Shown here in pieces: positions 7,901 through 14,229 of a stretch of 32,171 nucleotides of DNA. The notes under the pieces are model-generated. The model made no database searches. It was not told the DNA's origin and saw only the letters and a program-made list of their open reading frames with translations. Position numbers and translations under genes: made by a program. The first letter of the stretch is position 1. The number at the start of each line of letters is the position of its first letter. This DNA is from JBBDYQ01 sp035553855 (GTDB lineage: Bacteria > Actinomycetota > Thermoleophilia > Solirubrobacterales > Thermoleophilaceae), in the NCBI GenBank assembly GCA_035553855.1, contig DATMJO010000084.1, forward strand, positions 1 through 32,171, read 5' to 3'.

Positions 7901-9161
7901 CGGCGTACGCGTCGGGGGAGAGCTCGTTGTCGCGCGCGCCGGCCACGAGCTCGTCGTAGCGGGCGACGAAGTCTTTGAACGACATCTCGCTCGCGTCGGC
8001 GATCACGGGGACGACGAGGTTGCGCGACCCGTCCTTGCGCGGGGCGTCGACGGCGATGCCGAGGCTGGTCGTGGCCGGCGTGACGCGGTGCGGGGAGCCG
8101 TCGACCTCCGCGTAGCCGTGCCCCATGACCGGCATGTCCTTCGCCGCCTGCACGATCGCCCAGGCCACGAGGTGGGTGAACGACAGCTTCTGGCCCGCGG
8201 CCTTCAGCAGGCGCCGGCGCCTGTCGAGCGCGCCGACCTCGAGCGTGCGGAAGCTCGTGGCCGTGGGGATCGACCGGCTCTCGTTCATGAAGCGCACGAG
8301 CGTGCCGGCGGGGCCGCGGATCGCCTTCGACTCGGCGCCCGCGGGCGGGGCCGGAGCCGATGCGGCCTTGCCCCCGTTGCCCTCGGCCGCCGCGAGCACG
8401 TCGGTCTTCGTGACGCGCCCGCGCGGGCCGGTGCCCTGGATGGACGAGACGTCGAGCCCGCCGGCGGCCGCCATGCGGCGGGCGACGGGAGTGGCCTGGC
8501 CGCCGTTGCCCGAGGGCGAGGGCGGGGCGGGCTTCTCGGCGGCCGGCTCGGCCCCGGGCTGGGCGGGGCCGGATGCCGCCGGCGCGCCGGCCGCGATGCG
8601 GCAGAGCACCGCGCCCACGGGCACGACCTCGTCCGGCTTCACGAGGATCTCGGTGATGCGGCCCGCGACGGGGGAGGGGACCTCGGCGTCCACCTTGTCG
8701 GTCGAGATCTCGACGAGGCCGTCGTCCACCTCGACGCTGTCGCCGACCTCCTTGTGCCACTCGAGGATGGTGCCCTCGGCCACCGAGTCGCCCATCTCGG
8801 GGAAGGTCACGTCGACCGTCTCGCCCGCGGATCCCACCGGGTCGGCGCCGTTGCCGCTCCCGGGCTCGTCCTCGGCGCCCGGCCGGGGCGCGTCGCCGGC
8901 CGGGGCCTCGCCGCCGGCCTCGATGATTGCCAGAACGGCGCCCACGGCGACGACCTCGTCGGGCTGGGCGAGGATCTCGGTGATCACGCCCGCGACGGGC
9001 GAGGGAACCTCGGCGTCGACCTTGTCGGTCGAGATCTCGACGACGACCTCGTCGGCCTCCACCCGCTCGCCGACCTCTTTGTGCCACTCGAGCACGGTTC
9101 CCTCGGTCACCGAATCACCCATCTGGGGCATGGTGAGCTCGACGGACGTGCGGGTGGACAT
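4902..9161 (-). CDS. kgd: All-in-one 2-oxoglutarate dehydrogenase: two lipoyl domains, PSBD, E2 and E1
   Basis: This 1419-residue protein converts 2-oxoglutarate, CoA and NAD+ towards succinyl-CoA in the TCA cycle, with a separate lipoamide dehydrogenase not in this window. Order: lipoyl domain 1 (about 6-82, lysine K47 in ISTDKVDAE), lipoyl domain 2 (about 115-190, K156 in the same motif), a peripheral-subunit-binding domain (223-258, PVARRMAAAGG...GTGPRGRV), an E2 acyltransferase domain (about 285-510, with DHRIIQGAESG at 484) and the thiamine-diphosphate E1 domain (about 550-1419; MAHRGRLNV, HGDAAFPGQG, NNQLGFTT). Mycobacterial Kgd and corynebacterial OdhA carry E2 and E1 but, as I recall, no lipoyl or subunit-binding domain and borrow lipoyl groups from pyruvate dehydrogenase E2; this version looks self-sufficient. 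Start: ATG 9161, right before the lipoyl fold. Its last 54 codons are duplicated at 3617-3781. Confidence 0.95.
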   Translation of the reverse strand: MSTRTSVELTMPQMGDSVTEGTVLEWHKEVGERVEADEVVVEISTDKVDAEVPSPVAGVITEILAQPDEVVAVGAVLAIIEAGGEAPAGDAPRPGAEDEPGSGNGADPVGSAGETVDVTFPEMGDSVAEGTILEWHKEVGDSVEVDDGLVEISTDKVDAEVPSPVAGRITEILVKPDEVVPVGAVLCRIAAGAPAASGPAQPGAEPAAEKPAPPSPSGNGGQATPVARRMAAAGGLDVSSIQGTGPRGRVTKTDVLAAAEGNGGKAASAPAPPAGAESKAIRGPAGTLVRFMNESRSIPTATSFRTLEVGALDRRRRLLKAAGQKLSFTHLVAWAIVQAAKDMPVMGHGYAEVDGSPHRVTPATTSLGIAVDAPRKDGSRNLVVPVIADASEMSFKDFVARYDELVAGARDNELSPDAYAGANITLTNPGGIGTVASVPRLMPGQGTIVATGAIGYPAGFSATDQSRIAELGISKVMTMTSTYDHRIIQGAESGAFLKRIDELLQGEDGFYERVFEALGVEGERVEASSVDPVVTSSEPVPASIAPAVSADPDESLLQAVQAATSVVKAHRMHGHLAARVDPLGVVPLGDPALDPETVNLTPELMEAIPAHVLRIAVPGETFAEALPHLRETYCGSIAYEIEHIADHEQRVWLRQTVEWGEHRKPMSEGEKRQLLSRLSEVEALESYLHKAFLGKKQFSIEGLDALVPMLDEIIELAASAGSREVVLGMAHRGRLNVQAHTVGRPYEAILAEFEGESSLEVDTAQPEGGTGDVKYHYGASGTYKTRRSEKGITVTLSPNPSHLEYVNPVITGRARADQTSRKAREATVDFSLVLPVIIHGDAAFPGQGVVAETMNLQGLPGYSTGGHIHIIANNQLGFTTDPGDSRSTRYASDLAKGFDIPIIHVNADDVEACIAAVRLAFAFRDRFSRDALIDLVGYRRFGHNETDEPAYTQPVMYERIKKHPPVRAIYAERLAAEGVIPKEESEQIASERYQRLADAHAALKESMAAGPDTGEHELDRSQSPEPKTAVPAETLVTLNEQLLRVPDGFNIHRKLKPQLERRREALTATGEDALGIDWAQAEALAFASLLCQGVPIRLTGQDTERGTFSQRHMVLSDSSTGERVAPIQRLPNATAPFELHNSPLSEIACLGFEYGYSAQAPDALVIWEAQFGDFVNSAQVIIDQFIVSGLAKWGQTTRLTLLLPHGYEGSGPEHSSGRLERFLQLAAEGNIRVANCTTPAQYFHLLRRQALVKKARPLVVMTPKSLLRLPAAASRLEELSDSAFSFVLDDPAPAGPREEVTRLVLCSGKIYYDIQGHERRAEQRHVAIARCELLYPFPESQLRELMDSYPALREVVWVQEEPRNMGARSFMKPKLDAILPPGIEYRYVGRDWRASPGEGYAAAHRAEQARLVRAALAFS
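4904..5068 (-). repeat. Proximal copy of the 165-bp direct repeat, forming the 3' end of kgd
   Basis: This copy supplies the functional C-terminus of the dehydrogenase and starts within its TGA stop codon. It is in the same orientation as the copy at 3617-3781, 1287 bp away, and about 97% identical (160/165). The arrangement, gene plus 3' end plus foreign DNA plus second 3' end, is what results when an element integrates at the 3' end of a gene and restores the reading frame with its own copy. The long repeat could instead come from recombination with DNA of a related strain. Confidence 0.92.
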
Positions 9162-9236
9162 GCCTTCGGAGCGAGTGTATACGGCGGGTCGCGGGGCGAC
9201 TCCCCGCGGTCTGAGAAGCTACGGCCCGTGACCTCC
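9162..9236. promoter_or_regulatory. Divergent promoter region between kgd and the AGPS-like gene
   Basis: The 75-bp gap must carry start signals for both genes. On the minus strand TATACA (9179-9174), within the palindrome GTATAC, is a good -10 candidate for kgd, followed by GAAGG just before the ATG. For the rightward gene no clear -10 is seen. A GC-rich dyad (GCGGG...CCCGC, about 9185-9211) lies in the middle. Confidence 0.35.
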
Positions 9237-10835
9237 ATGGCGAGCACGCGGCGGCTCAAGCACTGGGGCTGGGGCTACGAGGACCAGCAGCCCTCCCACG
9301 AGGAGGTCGAGCAGGCGGCGGCGGGCATCCGGGCCCACCTCGGCTTCGGCGGCGAGGTGGAGCGGCCGGTCCCGCTGGACGCCGTCGATCTGCGCGCCCC
9401 GCGCGTCGGCCCGCCCGCCTCACTCGCGGCGATCTTCGCCGCCGATCCGCACGCGCGGGCCTCGCACGCGTACGGCAAGGCCTACCGCGACGTGGTGCGC
9501 GCATTCCGCGGGCGCTTCGACAACCCTCCCGACCTCGTCGCCCGGCCGCGGGACGAGGGCGAGGTGGAGGCGGTGCTCGACTGGTGCGCCTCGGAGCACG
9601 TCGCGGCCATCCCGTTCGGGGGCGGCACGAGCGTCGTGGGGGGCGTCGAGCCGCGACTCGACGGCGACCATCGCGGCGCCGTCTCCCTCGACCTGACCGC
9701 GCTCGACCGCATCCTCGAGGTGGATCGCGACTCGCGCGCCGCCCGGATCCAGGCGGGGATCAAGGGGCCCGCGCTGGAGGAAGGGTTGCGCGAGCACGGT
9801 TTGACGCTGCGCCACTTCCCCCAGTCCTTCGAGTACTCCACGCTCGGCGGCTGGATCGCCACGCGTGCGGGCGGGCATTTCGCCACGGCCCGCACGCACA
9901 TCGACGACTTCGTGGAATCGGTCCGGGCGATCACCCCGTCGGGCGCCTGGGAGAGCCGCAGGCTTCCCGGCTCGGGGGCCGGCATCAGCCCCGACCGGAT
10001 GCTGATCGGATCGGAGGGCATCCTCGGGGTCATCACCGAGTCCTGGGTGAGGCTCCAGGACAGGCCGCGCTTCCGCGCCTCGGCGACCGTGCTCTTCGCG
10101 GGCTTCACCGAGGGCGCCCGGGCGGTGCGCGCGCTCGCCCAGTCGGGGCTCGAGCCCTCGAACTGCCGTCTGCTCGACCCCGGCGAGGCGGAGCTCACCG
10201 GCGCCGCGAAGGGCGGCCGGGCGATGCTCGCGCTCGGCTTCGAGTCGGCCGACCACCCGCTCGACGCGTGGCTTGCCCGCGCGCTCGAGCTGTGCGCGGA
10301 CCTCGGCGGCACCGTCGAGGGCGAGCCGCGCCTGTCGGGACCGGAGGCGGCGGAGGGAGCGCGTGAGGGAGGCGCCGGAGCGTGGCGCCAGGCCTTCCTG
10401 CAGGCGCCCTATCTGCGCGACACGCTCGTGGCCGCGGGCGTGCTCGCCGAGACGTTCGAGACGGCCATCACCTGGGACCGCTTCGATGAGTTCGTCGCGC
10501 TCGTCACGGAGGGCGCGCGCTCCGCGCTCGGGGAGGGAGGCGTGACCTGCCGGCTGACCCACGCCTACCCGGACGGCGCCGCGCCCTACTTCACCGTGCT
10601 CGCTCCCGCGCGCCGCGGCTCCGAGGTGGAGCAGTGGGACGAGGTGAAGGCGGCGGCCTCCGAGGCGATCTCGTCGGCGGGCGGCACCATCACCCACCAT
10701 CACGCGGTCGGGCGCGACCACCGCCCGTGGTACGACCGCCAGCGCCCCGACCTGTTCGCCGCGGCCGTGCGCGCGGCGAAGCGCGAGCTCGACCCGGAGG
10801 GGATCCTGAACCCGGGCGTGCTCGTCGATGTCTGA
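9237..10835 (+). CDS. FAD-binding oxidase of the alkylglycerone-phosphate synthase type
   Basis: This 532-residue protein has the N-terminal WGWGYE signature, a PCMH-type FAD domain with IPFGGGTSVVGGVE near residue 130, and a C-terminal HHHAVGRDH motif near 485, all typical of alkyldihydroxyacetonephosphate synthase (AGPS). That enzyme swaps the acyl chain of acyl-DHAP for a fatty alcohol to make the ether bond of ether lipids. Bacterial relatives are often annotated this way without proof, and glycolate or lactate oxidase activity is the main alternative. ATG 9237 is preferred; GTG 9228 is in frame and adds three residues. The stop overlaps the next gene's start by 8 bp, so the two are translationally coupled. 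No signal peptide or membrane helix is visible. Confidence 0.85.
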   Translation: MASTRRLKHWGWGYEDQQPSHEEVEQAAAGIRAHLGFGGEVERPVPLDAVDLRAPRVGPPASLAAIFAADPHARASHAYGKAYRDVVRAFRGRFDNPPDLVARPRDEGEVEAVLDWCASEHVAAIPFGGGTSVVGGVEPRLDGDHRGAVSLDLTALDRILEVDRDSRAARIQAGIKGPALEEGLREHGLTLRHFPQSFEYSTLGGWIATRAGGHFATARTHIDDFVESVRAITPSGAWESRRLPGSGAGISPDRMLIGSEGILGVITESWVRLQDRPRFRASATVLFAGFTEGARAVRALAQSGLEPSNCRLLDPGEAELTGAAKGGRAMLALGFESADHPLDAWLARALELCADLGGTVEGEPRLSGPEAAEGAREGGAGAWRQAFLQAPYLRDTLVAAGVLAETFETAITWDRFDEFVALVTEGARSALGEGGVTCRLTHAYPDGAAPYFTVLAPARRGSEVEQWDEVKAAASEAISSAGGTITHHHAVGRDHRPWYDRQRPDLFAAAVRAAKRELDPEGILNPGVLVDV

Positions 10836-11847
10836 GGCCCGCCGCAAGCGGGAGGTCGCCCGCGCCGACCGCATCCTGCCCGGGGTGTGGCGCCTGCGGC
10901 TGCCGCTCCCCTGGCCGGGCGTCCCCCATGTGAACGCCTACGCGATCGCGGCTGGCAGCGGCATCGTGCTGGTTGACACGGGCCTCGGCGATCCCGGGGC
11001 GATGGGCCAGCTCGAGCGGGCGCTCGACCAGGCCGGGCTTCGCCTGGAGCACGTGCGCCTCCTGGTCTGCACCCACGCCCACTCGGACCACTACGGGCTC
11101 GCGGCGCCGATCGTCGAGGCCAGCGGCTGCGAGCTGTGGCTGCACCCCAACCACGCCCACCTGACCAAGGCGGCCGCCGACCCCGACCGGATGCTCGAGC
11201 GCCGGATCGAGGTTGCGCTGCAGTGCGGGGTCCCGAAGGAGCCGCTCGAGCGCTACTACGCCGAGCGGCGCGGCCAGGGTATGGGGGTCGTCGAGGTGAT
11301 CGAGCCGCATCGCGAGCTCCTGCCGGGCGTCCGGGTCGAGACGGACCTGGGCCACTGGGAGGTGTACGAGACGCCGGGCCACGCGCCGTCGCACGTAGTG
11401 CTCCACCAGCCCGAGCGCCGGCTGATGCTCTCCGGCGACCACCTGCTGGGGAGGGTCTCCCTCTACTACGACTACGGCTTCACGCCGGATCCGGCCGGCG
11501 AGTTCCTGATGAGCCTCGACGTCGCCAAGGAGCTCGACACCGGCCTCGTGCTGTCCGGCCACGGCCGCCCGTTCCGCGACGCCGGCGCCCTGATCGAGGC
11601 CAACCGTCGCGAGGTGCTCGCTCGCATCGAACGCGTGAAGCTGGCACTCGAGCCCGGGCCTCTGACGGCGTTCCAGCTCGTGCCCGCGGTGCTCGGCACC
11701 GCGGATCTCAACCCGATGCTCGTCTCCTGGGGCCTGTCGCAGGCGCTCTGCTACCTGCGCTACCTCGAGCTGCGAGAGCAGGCGGGACGCGTCGAGCCGG
11801 ACGGCGACGGCGAGCCGGAGCGCTGGGCGCTCCAGGCCGTGCGCTGA
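10828..11847 (+). CDS. Metallo-beta-lactamase-fold hydrolase
   Basis: This 339-residue protein carries the zinc-binding HxHxDH motif (CTHAHSDHYG, H83, H85, D87, H88), a further His in TPGHAPSH, an Asp in LSGDHLLG and a final His in LSGHGRPF. This is the complete ligand set of the glyoxalase II/MBL superfamily. The N-terminal strand PGVWRLRLPLPWP and the C-terminal helical extension after about residue 240 are as in the longer MBL hydrolases of actinobacteria. The substrate is unknown: thioesters, phosphodiesters and lactones are all possible. The ATG overlaps the AGPS-like stop, so a role with that enzyme, such as acting on an acyl product, is plausible but unproven. It ends 3 bp from the convergent protease gene. 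Confidence 0.88.
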   Translation: MSEARRKREVARADRILPGVWRLRLPLPWPGVPHVNAYAIAAGSGIVLVDTGLGDPGAMGQLERALDQAGLRLEHVRLLVCTHAHSDHYGLAAPIVEASGCELWLHPNHAHLTKAAADPDRMLERRIEVALQCGVPKEPLERYYAERRGQGMGVVEVIEPHRELLPGVRVETDLGHWEVYETPGHAPSHVVLHQPERRLMLSGDHLLGRVSLYYDYGFTPDPAGEFLMSLDVAKELDTGLVLSGHGRPFRDAGALIEANRREVLARIERVKLALEPGPLTAFQLVPAVLGTADLNPMLVSWGLSQALCYLRYLELREQAGRVEPDGDGEPERWALQAVR

Positions 11848-11850
11848 GCC

Positions 11851-12525
11851 CTAGGAGGCGGGGCGCAGCGAAACGGGGAAGCCGGCCGCCGCGGCCTTGG
11901 CGAGGATGCCCTCGACCGTCGGGCCCTCGTCGGTGCAGACGCCGATGCAGAGGCGGCTCTCCATGCCGAGCGCCTTGCCGGTGCGGATGTGGACGATCGG
12001 CCCGCCCGAGTCGCCGTTGATCAGCGGGCCCACGGCGGTCCACAGCTCCGAGTTGTCGAAGGTGAGAAACGCGCGACGCTGCTCGCGGGTCGGCCGGGTG
12101 AGGTCGAAGCCGATGCCGTGCCCGGAGATCTGGAGCTGGTCGCCGCGGGCGGTCTGCGACGCCGTGGTCACCCCGGTCGGGTAGGACGGATGGCCGCGAA
12201 CCGAGGAGCGGACGTCCGCGAGGCGCCCGCTGTCCACGCGGATGAAGGCGAAGTCGGTCTCGGTGTCGTCCTCGCTCGCGAGGAAGGCCACCTGGCCGAT
12301 GCGGTCGCCGTCGGCGTCCAGGATCACGTCGCCGTTGCGCTCCACGCAATGGGCCGCGGTGCCGAAGTAGGTGCTGCCGCCGCCGTCGTAGACGAAGTTC
12401 AGCGTGCAGAAGCCGACCGGGGTCTCATGCAGGTCGCCCGGGTGGAGCAGCCCGGCGGCCTGCGCGGGAGCGGCCGCCGCGAGCGCGACGGCGAGCGATG
12501 CGAGAAATGCATAACGGCGCCTCAC
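11851..12525 (-). CDS. Secreted trypsin-like serine protease
   Basis: This 224-residue protein has a signal peptide (MRRRYAFLASLAVALAAAAPAQA) and the chymotrypsin-fold triad: H59 in GTAAHC, D91 in TDFAFI and S173 in GDSGGP. C40 and C60 can form the usual disulfide beside the His, and a second Cys pair (CIGVC) follows the Ser. It should be exported and act outside the membrane. GTG 12525 is chosen because it places the basic residues directly before the hydrophobic core; a longer frame from 12624 begins inside a palindromic repeat and adds a non-signal-like stretch. The pro-region is short or absent. It lies downstream of the sigma factor gene on the same strand, so its substrate could be envelope proteins, possibly the sigma fusion's outer tail; that is speculation. 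Confidence 0.88.
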   Translation of the reverse strand: MRRRYAFLASLAVALAAAAPAQAAGLLHPGDLHETPVGFCTLNFVYDGGGSTYFGTAAHCVERNGDVILDADGDRIGQVAFLASEDDTETDFAFIRVDSGRLADVRSSVRGHPSYPTGVTTASQTARGDQLQISGHGIGFDLTRPTREQRRAFLTFDNSELWTAVGPLINGDSGGPIVHIRTGKALGMESRLCIGVCTDEGPTVEGILAKAAAAGFPVSLRPAS

Positions 12526-12597
12526 GCAGGCCACCTTACCCGGTCCGGCCCGATCGACACGCCGGTCGTCCGTCCTCAGACGGGTGCGGGACCGCGG

Positions 12598-12626
12598 ATG
12601 AAACAGTGCCAGGCACTGTTTCATCC
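12598..12626. repeat. Perfect 29-bp inverted repeat, possible dispersed hairpin element or terminator
   Basis: The arm GATGAAACAGTGCC is followed by one A and its exact reverse complement. It sits 10 bp beyond the stop of the sigma gene and 73 bp before the protease start. It is AT-richer than everything around it, which stands out. On the minus strand it could end sigma transcription, although no T-run follows. Its exact symmetry and foreign composition fit a REP-like dispersed element. Only one copy was noticed in this window. Confidence 0.8.
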
Positions 12627-12636
12627 CCTGGGGCCG

Positions 12637-14127
12637 TCAGGGACGGGCGCCGGACTCGGACCTGGGCGGCGGGACGCTCGCGACGGGCGAGTCCACCTCG
12701 GGTGCCGAGATGCGGTCCCCGCCCGGGGGCTGGGGCGTGCTCGCCGGCGGCGTCCCGGCCGGGGCGTGAGCGTCAGGGGCCGGAGCGGTGGGTGCCGGGA
12801 CGGGTGGCCGCGGTGCGCCGGCGGGAGGCTCGCCGGTCGTGGCCGGCCGTTCCCGGCCGGGCGCCGGGGTCGCCTCCGGCCGGCCGCGCGGTGTCTCTGG
12901 ACGGGTGGTCTCCGATGGGCGGCCGGTGCCGTCAGGGCGCCCTCCGGGCAGCTGGGGCGGGACGTCCGCGCCAGGCTTGCCGGCGACGTCGCCGGGTCGC
13001 GCGGGCAGGTCGTCAGGGCGGCCGGACCGGGCAGTTCCAGTGTCGCGTCCGCCGGCTGCGGTGCGGGCGCGCGTCTCCGCCGCGATCGCGCGGACGGCCG
13101 GCTGTGTCTGCCCGCTCTGCGGACCCTGCTCGGAGCGCGAGATCCCGGCGGATCGCGAATCGTCCCCGGCGCGCTCATGGCCATCGCCCGCCACGACCGT
13201 CAGTCCCGCGGTCGCGGCTCCGAGCCCGATGGTCGCGGCTGCGACCGCGGCGCCCTTGACCACCAGGGAGGCCCCCGCCGTGGCCCCGCCGCCGCCGAGC
13301 GCGGCGAGCAGCCCACCGCCGGTGCCACCGCCACCCCCGGAGCCGAGGATCGATTCGAGCAGGCCCGCGGCCGCGAGCGCCGGCAGCGGCGGAGCGAACG
13401 CGGCGAGGTCAGCGGGACGCGTGCGGAGGCTCTCTTCGAAGTCGCGGCATGGCGCACAGTCGCGCAGATGCGCCCGGACGCGCCGGCCCCGCAGGCGGCG
13501 CCGGTCGCTTTCGGACAGCGTCCGGCGGATCGCATCACACGCCATCGCGCGTCCCTCGGCGAACTCCTGAAGCGCCGTGCGAGCCTCGTACACGCCCTGC
13601 TTCGCGGCGGCGTCGGTCACGTCGAGCGCTGTCGCGATCTCGGCGTAGGAAAGCCCCCCGAGCTCGCGCATCACAAGTTCGCCGCGCTGGCGGTCGGGCA
13701 GCTCGGCGAGGTCTGCCAGCAGCTGCCGCAGGCGGGCACGGCGCTCGGGAGCCTCGGCTGCGCCGCTGTCCGCGAGTTCCGCCGCTGCCTCGAGGTCGGC
13801 CTGCGGTCGGCGGCGCCGCGCCAGCGAGATCGCCTCGTTGTGGGCGATGCGATAGAGCCAGGGCTTCAGGGCGACCTCCTGCTTGCGCCCCTCGAGCCCG
13901 AGCATCGCCTTGGTCATGGCCGCCTGGAGGGCGTCGGCTGCGTCCTCCGGATTCGTGAGGATCGAGCGGCAGTAGCGGAAGAGCGCCTGGTGATGGCGCG
14001 AGTAGATCGCGGCGAACGCGTCGCGGTCGCCCCTCGCCGCCAGGCGGCAGAGCCGCTCGTCGCTTGCGAGGCGCAGGACGATGCCGGCCGCACGGGCTCG
14101 CGGTGCAGGGAGGGCGGCTTCGCTCAT
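12637..14127 (-). CDS. ECF sigma factor fused to zinc-finger anti-sigma-like segment, TM helix and Pro-rich outer tail
   Basis: This 496-residue protein begins as an ECF-type sigma-70 factor: region 2 at about 25-105 (FAAIYSRHHQALFRYCRSIL, KPWLYRIAHNEAI) and region 4 at about 130-190 (ELPDRQRGELVMRELGGLSY, AEIATALDVTDAAAKQGVYE). It continues into a segment with a ZAS-like zinc signature, C197 then H220-x3-C224-x2-C227 (RAHLRDCAPC). Then come a Gly-rich linker, one membrane helix (about 285-313, SLVVKGAAVAAATIGLGAAT) and a 180-residue Pro/Thr/Gly-rich tail that should be outside the cell. Sigma and anti-sigma normally are separate proteins; here the factor would be held at the membrane by its own extension. 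Release would need proteolysis or a conformational signal. ECF groups with C-terminal zinc or membrane extensions are known in principle; the long outer tail is unusual. ATG 14127. Confidence 0.88.
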   Translation of the reverse strand: MSEAALPAPRARAAGIVLRLASDERLCRLAARGDRDAFAAIYSRHHQALFRYCRSILTNPEDAADALQAAMTKAMLGLEGRKQEVALKPWLYRIAHNEAISLARRRRPQADLEAAAELADSGAAEAPERRARLRQLLADLAELPDRQRGELVMRELGGLSYAEIATALDVTDAAAKQGVYEARTALQEFAEGRAMACDAIRRTLSESDRRRLRGRRVRAHLRDCAPCRDFEESLRTRPADLAAFAPPLPALAAAGLLESILGSGGGGGTGGGLLAALGGGGATAGASLVVKGAAVAAATIGLGAATAGLTVVAGDGHERAGDDSRSAGISRSEQGPQSGQTQPAVRAIAAETRARTAAGGRDTGTARSGRPDDLPARPGDVAGKPGADVPPQLPGGRPDGTGRPSETTRPETPRGRPEATPAPGRERPATTGEPPAGAPRPPVPAPTAPAPDAHAPAGTPPASTPQPPGGDRISAPEVDSPVASVPPPRSESGARP

Positions 14128-14189
14128 CTGAGTGCGTATCGGCAGCCTGGGGCGGGTTCATGACCGCATCCATCCGCGGCGCGGCGCGA

Positions 14190-14220
14190 CGCGGCCGGCG
14201 CCTAACGGGCGCCGGCCGCG
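14190..14220 (-). terminator. Strong GC hairpin after the secreted helical protein gene
   Basis: The arms are a perfect 13-bp inverted repeat (CGCGGCCGGCGCC and its complement) with a 5-base loop, 9 bp beyond the stop at 14230 and 62 bp before the sigma start at 14127. No T-run follows. Such U-less hairpins can terminate or stabilise transcripts in GC-rich actinobacteria. It may set the ratio between the two genes. Confidence 0.65.
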
Positions 14221-14229
14221 CACGCTCTG

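Noticed and set aside
7176..9236. Long plus-strand frame antisense to kgd leading into the AGPS-like gene
   Set aside because: It has shadow composition (Arg/Asp/Gly/Val-rich), and the clear minus-strand enzyme occupies this region.
12526..12624. N-terminal extension of the protease from ATG 12624
   Set aside because: That ATG lies inside the 29-bp palindrome, and the extra residues precede and spoil the signal peptide; GTG 12525 gives a normal one.
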